A stretch of DNA of 64,000 bases from Chrysopilus asiliformis (GCA_964034945.1 OZ035962.1:69330274-69394273), one strand, 5' to 3'. Shown: positions 1-11,819, counted from the first letter of the stretch. A program made the numbers and translations. Notes: generated from the letters alone by a model not told the origin.

Positions 1-1995
1 ATTTATAAGTTGTACCAACTTTTCCCCAGATACGAACACGCATGCGACTAGCATTTCTAAAAATCGCAAAAAATATAATTAAATAGTTTTTATATTTTTT
101 TTTAAATTTGTTATACACATGTTCGAAAAATAATATCGCTTCTAATGTTATATCTTTGCTATAGTTGGATGACATCCCAGCACGTGAGCTATTTGTATCT
201 TCTAGCTATGCGATCGGATTTTTTTTAACTGTAGAATTTACTATTCAAATCGGCCGACCCGCAAAGAGTGATAAGTGATAAGTGTAGATCGTTAGTATTA
301 AAATTTGGACCGTAGGTGAATTTATTGAGAACCAACATGAAATTATTTTCCTCGTTGCAAAGATTGAAGATTAGTTCGGTTTTATTTTTCGTTTCAATTG
401 GCACTTTTAATGTTTCTTGCGTTTTATTTTCTGTTGAGTGGTCGAACATTTAAGATTAGGAAAGATTTTGGGGTTAAGTATAATACTAATTTTTAGTCCT
501 GTACAAGAATCATTCGAGTTTGCCGAAGTAAAGAAGAAGGACAATCGGAGATCAGTGATCAATTCTTGGATTAAGTTTTGCTATTATTCATCAATTAATG
601 CGAGAACAAAAAAATAATCGAATTTCTAGAACTTGACGGGCAGTTCAGAATGAGAAAAATTCGTTTTAATCATGTCGTCTACTATTTCCAGGAAAATATC
701 ATATTTTATTTTCAGAATTTATCTATGGCTTGTATTGATTTACACTTCCTTGCTTCTAATATTATTTTTATCCGCATAAAACCTTTCAACCTTAGTTGAG
801 ATTCAAAAAAACGACCCACCGTTTCTTGGTGTCATCTACTCCCGTACCAAGACTGGGAGGAGCGGCACTACCACCAAGAGTTTCACGCCTGAGATTTAGT
901 AATCTAATTTTTTTGTATTTTAGGGCTACAAAAATATGTTTTCTTGCTAAATCTAACCTTAGCTGTTAACAATTGTTAACAATTTGTCCACGATTTAAGA
1001 CTTTTGCATTTTATTAAATTTTATTGACTTTTTTCGTCAAAATATCAAGTAAAAAAACCTCATTATTTAACTGAGATATATGTATTTATGTTATAAAAAA
1101 AATGAATTACACCAAGGTATTTAGGATGACAGAATATTTTGACTTAGGCCTGTCCATCCGTCTGTTCGGTAAAACGATAACTCTTGAACGAATTGCGCTT
1201 GAAATTTGAAATCTTCCACAAACTCGTAAAAAGTGAGGCTAAGTTCTAGAATAGGCAAAACCGAACTACTCCTTCCCCCTTCCTTAAAACGGTTTTCTAT
1301 CGAAATTCGGTCTATTCTCATATAGAGTATTTGACGATCGCCCTTTGTAGATTTGTAGCTTTTCTTATGTTTTTCTAAAAAAAATGTATTTCAAATACAA
1401 ATAGGAATCTCCAAATATTTTTCTACACGTTTACAGAATTATAGATCTATTGACTTCCTTGTATGTATAACTTATCGGCTGTACTTAATTTCAAATTTGG
1501 TTTAAATTTAAAATAAATAGATTCATACTAATAAATAGATAGATTCATTGTTTCATTTTTTACAGTTTCTGACTATGTACCAGGCAGACTGTGTATCAAT
1601 AGAAGATAGTGAATAAGTAATATAATTTCAATAAAACATATACTGGCCAAGTTTTCCAAAATATATATTCTTTTCAATATATTAACGTCTAAAAGAAATA
1701 AATTACTTAAAATACTAAAAGAGAAGAAGTTTCTATTGAAAGCATCAAATATATAAAAATAAAAATAATCTAAATGTAAACAAAAATAATAAATGTGCAA
1801 AAAAATATATGTATATAAAGAAAGATATATACGATTCTGTTTTTAGTTTATGTAATAAATTTTGTTTAATGTCTCTATCGAATTTATACCGTTTCAATAT
1901 CTCGAATTGAGATTTTTCTTATTCCAAATTAGTAGTATTTAAGTTATAGAAAATGTTTACTCAGTTTTTGTGAATCTTCCAGCGCTTGCGTCTTG
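1..1995. other. 3' flank of SPoCk, no gene seen
   Basis: AT-rich sequence downstream of the SPoCk stop codon. Open frames here are short and show no family signature. The only structured item is a decayed dispersed-repeat fragment at about 1098-1325. The SPoCk 3' UTR must begin at 1995 and run leftwards, but I could not fix a polyadenylation site. Confidence 0.5.
1098..1325 (-). repeat. Decayed fragment of dispersed (GTCY)n repeat family A
   Basis: The order of blocks matches the copy at 39409-40021: an 'ATTACACCA' block, a short remnant of the GTCC/GTCT run, then the block related to 'GGCTAAGTTC'. It is much diverged and lacks both ends. The family resembles the dipteran mini-me type of repeat with a (GTCY)n tract; that link is from memory and is an inference. 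Confidence 0.45.
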
Positions 1996-2695
1996 TCATA
2001 CGAAATCCAATTCAGTTCGTGTTTTATACAACTTTCGTTCCATTGTTCGTTCAAACCATTTCTTAATTTCCGAAACGATAAAAACAGATGATGTTAAACT
2101 AACCAAAAACAATAGATCATAAGCAGTTAACGCTTCTGTTTGGAAAACCATTTGCAATGGCGGAAAATAGATAACAAGTAATTGGCCAATAACAGAAAAA
2201 CCGACAGCAAGTAAAAACATTTTGTTGCTCGTTAGACCGATTTTGAAGACACTTTTCGTTTGGGAACGGCAACTGAGAGCATTAAACATATCGAAGAAAA
2301 CAAAACATGTGAATGTCATGGTCGTATCACGTTTGGTGCGTCCAAGTGAACCATCGGCCATTTCACGCTGGAATACCCACAGAGTTCCCAATATTATGAT
2401 ACTAGCACTTAACAAAACATTAATAATAACAGATTTTGTGATCATTGGCTGTTTAACATTTCGTGGTTTCTGTTTAAGTACATCTTGATCGACTGGTTCA
2501 ACGCCGAGTGATTGCGCCGGTGGCCCATCCATTATAATATTTATCCATAATATTTGCATTGCATTTAATGGATTCGCAATACCCATTAGCGTAGCTAAAG
2601 CAATCAACGATAAGGCGGCTATTGATGTGCTCAATTGGAAACGTACAAAATTCCGAATATTGTAGAAAATCGCTTTGCCTTCCTCAATCGCAGCT
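1996..2695 (-). CDS. SPoCk: SPoCk last exon: transmembrane segments M5-M10 and C-terminus of the Golgi Ca2+/Mn2+ ATPase
   Basis: Terminal exon of the secretory-pathway calcium ATPase, beginning after a TTTTTCTAG acceptor and ending at a TGA at 1996-1998. It encodes about 233 residues. It opens with the '[10 protein letters not shown]' cytosolic turn before M5. M6 follows, with '[18 protein letters not shown]', whose Asn and Asp form the single Ca2+/Mn2+ site of SPCA pumps together with the Glu of PEGLP in M4. Then come '[19 protein letters not shown]' and the hydrophobic M7-M10 helices, and a short C-terminal tail ending in 'TELDFV'. The acceptor restores the codon split after the AT of the previous exon, giving Ile. 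No frameshift or stop is seen. Homology to human ATP2C1 is clear through the whole exon. Confidence 0.95.
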
Positions 2696-2751
2696 CTAGA
2701 AAAATAAATTATATCAACAATTTTTTCAACGGACGTTACAATCACAGTTTC

Positions 2752-2881
2752 TTAACCCTTTCACTCCCGAGAGCAACAAAAAAATCTTTTTCACATCACA
2801 CCACATTTCTCAACTCTAACTTTAGGCGTCTGACAATTTTAGTATGTCCTCTGGAGAGGACATTGGGAGTGAAAGACTTAA
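2752..2881. mobile_element. TTAA-flanked 130-bp MITE (piggyBac-like) inside the last SPoCk intron
   Basis: The ends are TTAACCCTTTCACTCCC at 2752 and, in inverse orientation, GGGAGTGAAAGACTTAA ending at 2881. TTAA stands at both ends, as expected for a piggyBac target duplication. There is no coding capacity. The intron (2696-2914) is only 219 bp, so the element makes up more than half of it. Confidence 0.7.
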
Positions 2882-2914
2882 TAAGAAGTATTTTCAACTT
2901 TATCATCTACTTAC

Positions 2915-3230
2915 ATGATTGTGTGGAAATCATCGTTAACGAGAATCATGTCGGCCGCTTCCTTGCAAACGTCGGTGCCATTTTTACCCATGGCAATTCC
3001 AATGTCGGCTCGTTTCAATGCTACCCCATCATTAACACCATCGCCGGTCATTCCGACGATATTTCCGGTGTGTTGTAATGCCTTCACTATCGATAATTTG
3101 TGACGTGGTGTCACTCGATAAAATACGCTCACCGTATTAATTATTTTTTCCAGTTGTATATCATTCAATTGATCCATTTCTTGACCCGATAGTGCCTGCA
3201 TGTGAACGGTATCGAGGCCAATGAGATTTG
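2915..3230 (-). CDS. SPoCk: SPoCk exon: hinge region with TGDGVND motif
   Basis: A 316-bp internal exon. It begins after a TTACAG acceptor at 3231 (phase 1, completing an Ala codon) and ends before a GTAAGT donor at 2914. It codes for the end of the P domain of the pump: '[17 protein letters not shown]', then the Mg2+-binding hinge '[18 protein letters not shown]', and '[18 protein letters not shown]' leading to M5. The conserved Asp residues of TGDGVND are present. Human ATP2C1 has Ala where this protein has Gly and Arg in '[12 protein letters not shown]'; I take this as lineage variation. The two flanking introns are 8.6 kb and 219 bp. Confidence 0.95.
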
Positions 3231-4025
3231 CTGTAATTCAATTAAGACATTTTTAATTGTTGTAAGAATGCAATTATTATGGTTTTCTATGTTTCTAATT
3301 CTAAATTAACCACGAATATTTTTCCTTTCGTATATTTGCAACTAGTAATTTTTATTAATTATATCAATCAATTTGGAAATAAAAAAGATGTCATACTTTG
3401 AACTTCAATGGTTTTCCAATATACCCCAGCTACACAAAAAAATCAATATAAAATCAATAGATTGCCCGATTCCAAAAGTTTTTATTTTTATGATATCTGT
3501 GTCACAATTTTGGTTACAATTTTGGATTTTTTGTACTAGACCAGTACCCGGTTAATGCTACTATTTTTTGAAGCCTTAAACCTAGAGTTTGAGGTGACCG
3601 ATATTTATGAGTTTTTCCAAATTGAGTGTGAAATTATTCAAAGATATCATTCCTATTATTTATAATCGACCCATTCGTTAACTTAATTGAAGTTTTAATG
3701 TGCCTGGGGTATAATATAACCCAGTACTTTTGCAATAACAATAAAATCTAAAAATATAAAACAAAAATATAAATCATATTGATTCCATATTCTATGCTTT
3801 TATGACAATATCTGAATATTTTTAAAATCTTTTTTGTATAAGAAAGTCATGTGCTGTGAAATGTAACGCTGCGTCCATTTCGTGATGACAAAATGGAATC
3901 ACCAAATCCACCAGATTTGCTGCTGGACTAAATCAATATTTTTATGAAACTAATATGATTTATTCAAATTAGGATACTTTTCTTGTGATTGTCAAAAAAA
4001 CATGTTTTTTAATACACAAAACATC

Positions 4026-5975
4026 AACTTTTACTTTCTTATACGTAGTATAATAAAGTATTGCATTCATGAATATTTTCGACTTCTTAATTTTGCCTAA
4101 AAACATTTTTCGAATACTCCTGAGACGATTGGAGCACTATTACAAAAATGTCTTTCTTTTTGTCAGACTGTTAATCTGTCAGTCGGTGTACAAGATTTCT
4201 CAAAAACGAATAAAGCCAGAGCACAGAATACAGAAGACAAACCTCCATACATTAAATAAGAAAATGAAACCCATGTAACCGAGAACGAATAACCCAGAAA
4301 TGCCCAGAGCTTGACATTCTATTTGGCTAGAAAAATCTAAAATTTATGAGCTTGTTAACATTGGTTGAAATAGTCCGACTAAATAGGACGGATGAAAAAT
4401 TGCTCGTGTTCGCATTGAGACTATTTAGGCAAGTAGCTGTGAGCAGTCAGACTGGCGTGAAACATTTGGGAAACGGAACATTTCTAAAGAATTGCAAGTA
4501 ATACGTGGCTGCCTTTTGCTCTGCGACGTGTTGCATCGAAGACGACCGAAACAATAATGACAATGGAACACATTCAGTGTGGCAGCCAACCAATCAGAGC
4601 ACGACAGGCGGAACTCTGAGAACGGAGATTTTAGTTTTGAGGATGATTTTCCTATCAGCAATCCCACTTCCTCACCTTGCCTTAATGTTGCCAGTTTCTG
4701 TCCTAATTAGGTGGGCTATTTCAACCAATGTGAACAAGCTCTTTGGGATGTAAAGAATGAACAAGTAATATGACCACAAAGGAATCTAATAAATGTGAAA
4801 CAGAGAAAGAAATATAGTGTCAAACATAAGAGACGCAACGGCGTTACCAGATGGGCTAGATGAGAAATGTATTTTCATAGAAATTAAATACAGTTCTAAA
4901 ATAAGTTGTGCATTATGTTTGTATGAAAATAGTAAACTAGTAATCCAGTCAAATTTTTTGTCAAACTTTTGGTTTGAAATTAGCATCACGTAGTTTGTAA
5001 AATGATTTTGACAGACCGAAGATTTGATATCAATTGGTTTTCGATTATTTCCTGACAATTTAAATTCAGTACTCAATTTCAACCTAAAGTGATGAGTTTT
5101 TGTACGTTTATAAGAAATGGTGATTAAATTTTTAAATTCCCCGCCTCTCAAATATAATACCAACATCAACAAAATCGGACTTGACAATGCTGTTTGCAAA
5201 AAATTTCGATCAGCTTTGTCGCTTTTGTTTAGATTTGTTTCGGTTAAAAGCATATATGGCTGTGCTGTTTACTTTAATGTTCGCTAGCAATGAAAATGAT
5301 ATGTGCTCTTTACTCTTATATGTTTAATTGAGTTAGTTTCGAGTTTGACTTCTGTATGCTGTGGCTAGAGACATAACATTTTATAAGGACGTTTGGTCCT
5401 GCACTGGGATGATCTTATCAACTTTTGGTGGAAATCCGTCAACCGGAAGTAATCAAAATGACGGCCTTTTCATTTTTTGCTATTTACTCCGAAACTACGC
5501 GTTTTCAGCAGTCTTTGGTATAACAAAAGTTGAAAACAGTAAAATTTTCTACATGTTTGTATTTTACTGGAACTCCATATTTCAGGCGGTTATCCAGATA
5601 TACCGTTATTTAAAGAAAATCAGTTTTTTGCGATTTTGCGAGTGGTATATATGAGAAGAATTAATGACATTCTCCACAATTTCGTCTTTCATCATTATCC
5701 ATTATTTTTTACCGTTATTGAGATATTTTTATTTAAAGATAAAAAATTAGGTTTTTTGCAAATTGTTTGCAAACTAACGCCTTTTCCGAATGAGCAAATT
5801 TCTTATTTGATTTTCTTGACCTTAATAATTTTTTTATATTTTTTGATAATTGTCGGGCTATAGGTAATTTCCGGAATATTTTTCTTCTATCGAAACTATT
5901 TTTGTTCAAGTACCAGATTTCTATTGCCACAATTGAACAATACAGTGAAATTAAATTTAAATAAAAACAATGAGT
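4026..5975 (+). repeat. Dispersed repeat family B, split by about 1.15 kb of unknown sequence
   Basis: The left block (about 4026-4209, with 'ACTTTCTTATAC', 'TTAATTTTGCCTAAAAA' and a GTC-rich run) and the right block (about 5360-5975, with 'TATCAACTTTTGGTGGAAA' and 'GTCGGGCTATAGGT') align in the same order with the copy at 36589-38095. Sequence 4210-5360 has no counterpart there, so it is probably a later insertion; I could not classify it. The family has no recognisable coding part. Confidence 0.6.
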
Positions 5976-6286
5976 ATAATTCACAAATAGAGGAGTTATT
6001 TCCCAGTTGACTTACATATATAGAGAAATTTTAACTCTCCTCCCTTGTTCATATCCTTCCATGGTTTGTAAGTACCATGATATCCTTCGGGGTCAGGTTA
6101 GTGGCAGAGATCATGGCGTCACTCTGATGAGATCTAACTATTGATTCGCAGAGTCGAAACTTGATGTTTCTTACAAGCTGATTTCGTCTTTCGAATAAAA
6201 CTTATTTTGCATGATTCGAAATTTATTGGAACTTGGATTTTAAAAAATCACAACGGTATGATTTTTCACTTACCTAAATTATATCA

Positions 6287-6347
6287 GCTAGTTTTTGAGT
6301 AAAAAAAAGCTCCTATCAGCTAGTTTTTGAGTAAAAAAAGCTCTCAT
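6287..6347 (+). repeat. Two-copy tandem duplication of about 31 bp
   Basis: The block TATCAGCTAGTTTTTGAG, followed by an A-tract and AGCTC, occurs twice in direct succession. It looks like a recent local slippage product in intronic DNA. Confidence 0.75.
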
Positions 6348-7016
6348 ATTGAAAGTCGATTTAGTCCAAACTAACAAATTGGCGTATGACTCAAACTAGC
6401 AAAAAAAACGTGAAAAAAAATTAAACGTTGCACAATCGGAAACTACTGTATTTGGTTTGTTGTTTTTATAATAATACATAGAATACAAACTTGATGCTTT
6501 ATATCAGTACCAAAGCAAATCCCTTCAGATATACATTACAAATAGCTATCAGTTTATTAATAACTTTTTTTCAAACTCTCGTATACCCCAAGTCTCCTAG
6601 AGGTGCGTGAACCGCAGGTTCGAAAACACTGGTTTCTTTTGATTTCCAGAGAAATAGCTAAAAACAATAGATATTTTCGATTTTGTATCAATTTTTTCAG
6701 AAAATCCAAAAATTTAACATTTTATGATATAACGAGTCTACGTTAGACTTTTTTTCAAATATTATATAAATTTTCGGAATGCTAAAGTAAGGAATTTCCC
6801 AATGATTCATTGTAATAGAAATAATTGACGGAACTCAAACATGCCTAGGGGTGAACTCCCGACAGTTGTACGGAAATAGACTTCAACCTTCAAAGTTATG
6901 TAAGCCCCTACTGACGCTTATTAGTTCGGTTAATGCTAGCAGACTAGCCCTAAACTAGTTTCCACAAAAGACCCAAACAATTTCTGAATTGCCTACACCT
7001 AATTAAAGACAAATAG

Positions 7017-7055
7017 TATAAAAGCCCAGCTGCGTTTAACAAATGGTATCAGTCT
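7017..7055 (+). promoter_or_regulatory. TATA box and initiator of the cuticle-like gene
   Basis: TATAAAAG is at 7017-7024 and an insect-type initiator TCAGT at 7049-7053, giving a predicted start of transcription at 7051. The spacing is near the usual 30-34 bp, and the 5' UTR before the ATG at 7111 would be about 60 nt. Confidence 0.75.
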
Positions 7056-7110
7056 CTAGCTTCACTTCATTTTGAAATCTAAATTTGTAATTTTGTCAAA
7101 AACCGTAAAC

Positions 7111-7895
7111 ATGAAATTCGTAAGTAGTTTTTTGATTCAAGTAATTATAAGCAACAAATTTTTATTGGTTTTTTTTTGCAAAATTTCAAGGTTTTAATAG
7201 CAGTTGCCGCAATTCTTGGTTTGTGCAGTGCAGCACCCTATGGTGGGTCCATCAACAAAAAAGAAATTCACACACTGAGCACGGTTGAGCATTATGGAAA
7301 TACGCATATCCTAGAAGAAGTTCATTATCCACACATTATTACGGAAGTACATCAGCCGCAGATAATCAAAGAGGTCCATCAGCCCATCATCAAGGAGGTC
7401 CATCATCCGATTGAAATTGTCAACCATGTGCCAGTTGTTAAGCATGTCGAACAGCCAATTGAAATTGTGAAAACAGTTCCCGTTGTCAAAGAAGTTGAAA
7501 AAGAAATCGAAATCGTCAAGCATGTGCCTGTCATCAAGGAGGTCGAAAAAGAAATCGAAATTGTCAAGCATGTCCCGGTTGTGAAGGAAATCGAACAGCC
7601 CTTCGAGATTATCAAACATGTACCAGTTGTGAAGGAAGTTGAGCAGCCCATTGAGGTGATAAAGCATATCCCCGTCGTCAAGGAAGTTCTCAAGCCAATT
7701 GAAGTTGTAAGACACGTTCCCGTAGTCAAGGAAATTATCCAGCCAGTCGAGGTGGTTAAACATATACCAACGACTGTGGTCAAGGAAGCGCCAATCGTGG
7801 TCGAAAAGCAGACTCATGTCGTCAAAACTGTCGACCATCACAAGCATTTGGGTTTATGGGATTTGAAAGCTAAACTTTTATCAAAACTTGGATAA
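7111..7895 (+). CDS. Secreted Val/Pro/His-repeat protein, cuticle-like; two exons, nested in a SPoCk intron
   Basis: The coding sequence is join(7111-7119, 7191-7895), 237 residues. Exon 1 is only ATGAAATTC before a GTAAGT donor; exon 2 follows TTTCAAG. Joining them gives a signal peptide starting 'MKFVLIAVAAILGLCSA', cleaved before 'APYGG'. This tiny first exon that splits the signal peptide is typical of insect cuticular protein genes. After a His-rich stretch of 'EVHQP'-type repeats (about residues 45-78) come nearly eight 16-residue repeats of the form PIEIVKHVPVVKEVEK (about residues 78-205), and a C-terminus rich in Lys and Leu. There are no Cys residues outside the signal peptide and no chitin-binding RR motif, so it belongs with low-complexity cuticle or other extracellular matrix proteins. 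It lies antisense within SPoCk and has its own promoter and polyadenylation signal. The exact family is not assigned. Confidence 0.85.
7407..7790 (+). repeat. Eight 48-bp coding tandem repeats
   Basis: Each 48-bp unit encodes 16 residues with the plan P-[IV]-E-[IV]-[IV]-K-H-[VI]-P-V-V-K-E-V-E-[KQ]. Units three and four begin with Glu instead of Pro, and the last unit is degenerate ('HIPTTVVKEA'). Units differ at many third positions, so the array is not recent but is kept under protein-level constraint. Confidence 0.8.
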
Positions 7896-7988
7896 TGTAA
7901 TGCGACACTAGTTGAATAAGAATTATTTACCCATTAAAAATATTCATAGTTTGTAACTCTAAATTATACCGATATAAAAAAAATATTC

Positions 7989-7994
7989 AATAAA
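7989..7994 (+). terminator. Polyadenylation signal of the cuticle-like gene
   Basis: AATAAA lies 94 nt after the TAA stop codon at 7893-7895, a normal distance for a short insect 3' UTR. Confidence 0.65.
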
Positions 7995-9438
7995 AAGAAC
8001 TGATTTCAAATGAATGTATAAATAACAAAAAAAACACGCTCATCTTTAATTAACCTCTGTGTCTGCCTCTCATTACCCCCTTTACATCTCTATTCTTATC
8101 TGTTCCGAAAATTTAAAAAGTTTTCCAGGTTGCCTTCATTTAGTGGCATCTGCACCACCATCAACAACCATCCTCAAGTTCACAATGTTTGGTTGGTGGT
8201 TATCCCCAAAATAGGTTAACTTGCTTTTGGGACAAAATGCTCACAAAAACCCTTGTATGCTTGTAAATTGTTTGCGGTTAAGCAAAATTTTCTAATTCTA
8301 GTCAGTTGCTGCACGTACAAAATATACATAACTATGTATGTAACACTGAGATTAAAAACTTTTTCGTTTGTTCATGCCGTTTTAAAATAGATCTCAACCC
8401 TAACCGAAGATTTCAATCGTTACACAAATTGAATTTAATTACGACAGTGTAGAGCTTTATGTCGGCAACAATATGGGAAACTGGAGACATGTTCAACTTC
8501 GCGAGCAAAAAATAATTAAAAAGAACCATAAGTATAAGGAGTATAGGAGTGTATTAGGGAATCGATGCGAAACAAACAAGCACCCTTCATTAACAGATGA
8601 TACAAACTTACTCCTAATATATCCGAAATGTAAAGTGTATAAGTGACTTAAAATTTTTTGAGAGTTTTATGCGATAATTACCCAAAGCGTCATATTATTA
8701 TAATTAAATCGTAAAATATTTTAAAGTTTCAATAGGATTAAAGTTCATGTTTAGCTTCAACTTTACCCTTGGGAATCATGCAAATTTATTTACTAGTTGA
8801 GTTTGCCATTAACAAATTAGATATGTAAACTCTTTACGATGTTGCTTAAGCAAACAAAAGCAATACGAAATTTATTTAAATCGATTATGTAAACAAACAA
8901 AATATCAAATGCAGATAAATATTTTCTTCAAAGTTTTTCAAACATGAGTAGTCAAAGTGATTTTATAGGTTTGTCTATAATAAAATTAGTCGATTTTTCA
9001 CATATTGAAATAAGTATTTTTCACATGGTGAGATTTTTTTATGGGTTAAAACTAGAAGATGCCCTTTTTTTCTTGTACTAGAATGTGAGCCCATCCTTGC
9101 CGGTTAAAATATTTTGTATGGATTTTGGGACCTACCGCAAAAAATTCGGGTACAAATTTTAAAATTTTAATATTAAATTCGTTGGATTTTTTTTTCGAAA
9201 AAAGGAAAAAAAAATATTTGCGTTATCCTTACAGGACCGTTTCAAATTTGAAAATTCGAACGTAAAATTCGTAATCAGCGATCCCTAGAATCTCCACTGC
9301 AAATTTTGCCGAACAAAAACCGGGAACAAAAATAAATTTACGTTATACTTACAAGACGATCTGTCTACGGCCTCATTATCTTTCTCGGCCTTAGATCTCG
9401 GAACTTACTAGTTAGTGGCACGATCTTTCTAATTGTAA

Positions 9439-9992
9439 ACATAACAAAAGCTATAATTGCCAATCTGGCAATTATTGAAAACCCGTATGGTGATCTAATT
9501 GAACGGCGTATCAAAATTTCATTTGAATTCAAATTTTCCAATAAGATTTTTTTAAAACTTGTTCAAATCGGATTTTGATGTATGGGAGTTTTATGTAGAA
9601 TCATATTCTAAATAACTTTTGTTCTTGGACTTTTTTGATAGGATGCACAGTTTTTGAGATATTCGCGAAAAACATTTTCGTTCCTATGGGGAGTACCCCC
9701 CTAATGGTCCATTTTTGCCCATTAACGAACTTAGCCTCGCATTTTACGAAAAACGGATCTGCGCAAAATTTCAAGTCTCTAGCTCAATCCATGCGCCCGC
9801 AATCCGCGCCACAGACAGACAGACAGACAGAGAGACGGACGGACAGGCGGACGGACATGGAAAATTCAATTTTTTTTATCATTCTAAACACACTGGTGTA
9901 ATTCATTTTTGTGTGTGATGACGGGATCTTAGCGTTACAAACGGTAAGGCAAAGTTAATATACCCTTTGGTTTCACCATACGGGTATAAAAA
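9439..9992 (+). repeat. Dispersed repeat family A with (GTCY)n tract
   Basis: It starts with 'CATAACAAAAGCTATAATTG', followed by a small palindrome around 'TTGCCAATCTGGCAA', and ends in 'CATACGGGTATAAAAA'. The purine-rich run GACAGACAG...GGACGGAC at about 9815-9857 is the reverse of (GTCY)n. Near-identical blocks recur at 29957-30498 (same strand) and 39409-40021 (opposite strand). No transposase is encoded, and open frames across it are by-products of the simple repeat. Confidence 0.7.
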
Positions 9993-10150
9993 CCGAATTT
10001 TCATTTGCTTTAGCGGTTCAGGCAATAGTCGGGGAGGGTGGGTAGATTCCGGTGGCCAAAAAATTTATTCAAGCCACAACCTTTATTCAATGGTGCAAAC
10101 TCGATCAAAATCTCTTCAGCCATCTAATCGATAGGCAAAGGAAGACAAGT

Positions 10151-10186
10151 ATCTGCCATTAAAAAAAAGTCTTTTTTAATGGCAGA
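10151..10186. repeat. Perfect short palindrome
   Basis: The arms are ATCTGCCATTAAAAAA and its reverse complement, separated by a few bases, forming a hairpin of about 16 bp stem within the intron. Confidence 0.75.
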
Positions 10187-10196
10187 TCTAGCACTT

Positions 10197-11135
10197 TTTT
10201 ATGGTAATCTAGTACCAAAAAATTTGACTATTAACTTTAGTGAACCAAAGCCAAATTTTTGAAATTTTAGAAACCAAAACCAGAACCAAAACTTTTCAAA
10301 TTTCAGAAACCAAGACGGAAAGCAGAATCCAATTTTTGAATTTTTAAAAATCAAAACCATAACTAAATTTTGAAATTTTAAAAACCAGAAATCCCATTCA
10401 ACATTGAACCAAAACCGAGCTACACTCGAAAAACTTTTGGTTTGCATCTATGTTTAATAGTCCGTTGTGTTCGTGCTAGAAAAACAGTTAGCGAAAAACA
10501 GTTAGGTTTTATGAGGGAAAGGGGCAGGGATGCTGCGAATCGTTATTATATTGGCTATTAGAAAGTGCCTATGATAATATTATGTGTTCAAATAATTTAT
10601 ATACTACTTTACTATGATTAAAAATTTGACATATTTTTACCAGAAATGCATCTCTGGTAAAAATATTTCAAATTTTTAATCATGGCTTTTTGAACCTAGC
10701 CTAAAATGACAGAACCCTTTTAGTGAACCAAAATCAAACCAGTTTTAAAAAATATGGCCGATCCGATCCAAAACCAAACCTGTAACCATACCGAATACCA
10801 AATACTGTAACCATACCAAAAACCAGAATTTTTTTAGCGATTCGGTTTGGTTCGTAATTAAATTTTTAGGACCGAAAAATTCTTATTATTTTCTATTATC
10901 GACCATATTTAGAGTCCAGGACTTTTCTACGTACTGTTTTCGTGCCTTATATCTCAAGAAATATAACCAATATGATCAGGAATCGTAAAACTACTGAATA
11001 AGAAATAAAACCAAAAACCCCTACACCTTTTTAGGGAAATCAAAGCCAGAACCCAATTTCTGAAAGTTTAGAAATCCGACTCACCCTTAAACCAAAACCA
11101 AATCATACTTAAAAAACTTTTGGTTTGCATCTCTA
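10197..11135. repeat. Degenerate ACCAAA-rich repeats, probable decayed hAT-like element
   Basis: This stretch is dominated by irregular repeats of AACCAAAACCAGAA type and has two copies of 'CTTTTGGTTTGCATCT' (about 10433 and 11112). The mirror-image composition, with 'TTTGCATCTCT', recurs at 37750-37972. A GAGATGCAAACC end is common in hAT MITEs, but I found no clean target duplication. Confidence 0.35.
10615..10682. repeat. 68-bp hairpin
   Basis: The left arm, beginning TGATTAAAAATTTGA and ending TTTTTACCAGA, pairs almost perfectly with the right arm, beginning TCTGGTAAAAA and ending AATTTTTAATCA. The stem is about 30 bp with a short loop. Confidence 0.75.
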
Positions 11136-11376
11136 CTTTCTGCTGAAGGATATCACTTTAAAGCTAGCCAAACGCTAACGATTTACTGTTAATTGCGTCA
11201 AAATATTTTATATGTTCAATCCATTTAAAGTTCAACAAATTTATTCGATTTTTAAATGCACGAATTGCAATGCTTTAATTCGGAAGCAGTTGTTTTTGGT
11301 CAAAATTTAAGCAGGTGTATTTGACCACTTTTAGTTATACTAACTTGAAAATTTGATCTAAAAAAGTGGAATATAA

Positions 11377-11624
11377 TGCTACATTTACACGAATGACAAA
11401 TTTGTCATTTTTTTTAGTATTCAACTTTAGTATTCAACTTTTGTCATAACTAATATTGCGTTTGCACGAATGACAATCTGGCATAAAAGAATGGACAAGT
11501 TCATTCTTTTATGAGAGATTGACATTTTCTGACAGAAAAAATTACAAAAATTATGCCATTTACACGGGAATTAACATAATGACAAGAAAAAAATGACAAA
11601 TTTGTCATTCGTGTAAATGTAGCA
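11377..11624. mobile_element. 248-bp MITE with TAA target duplication (PIF/Harbinger-like)
   Basis: The terminal inverted repeats are at least 35 bp (starting TGCTACATTTACACGAATG) and are flanked by TAA at 11374-11376 and 11625-11627. A 3-bp TAA/TTA duplication is typical of PIF/Harbinger elements. The element contains an internal direct duplication of 'GTATTCAACTTT' and no open frame of note. It lies just downstream of the SPoCk exon at 11820. Confidence 0.7.
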
Positions 11625-11819
11625 TAAGCATATGCTGATTTTTTTTGCATTCGGCCCATATCACTATAATACAACATAACAAGGCCAAAGAAAACCAATG
11701 AAATTTAGGGATCAGAATTTATGCAAATATCAGCAAAATATTGAAAAACAACAGGTAGATATTTTCCATAGCTTTATCATCATAATTATGAAATGGGTGA
11801 AATTTTGTATAAACCTTAC

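Larger units (their letters stand above)
3231..11819 (-). other. 8.6-kb SPoCk intron hosting a nested gene and repeats
   Basis: The intron is bounded by a GTAAGG donor at 11819-11814 and a TTACAG acceptor ending at 3231; codon phase 1 is kept across it. It contains the opposite-strand cuticle-like gene (7111-7895), a split family B repeat (about 4026-5975), a family A repeat (9439-9992), two hairpins near 10.15 and 10.65 kb, ACCAAA-rich degenerate sequence (10.2-11.1 kb) and a TAA-flanked MITE (11377-11624). I see nothing else coding. Confidence 0.85.

Noticed and set aside
4786..5253. 155-codon minus-strand frame
   Set aside because: No family features, atypical composition, and it lies in an insertion within a repeat; best taken as chance.
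9635..9918. Open frames with Arg/Thr/Asp-rich repeats
   Set aside because: Translation of the GACAGACA simple repeat in a dispersed element.
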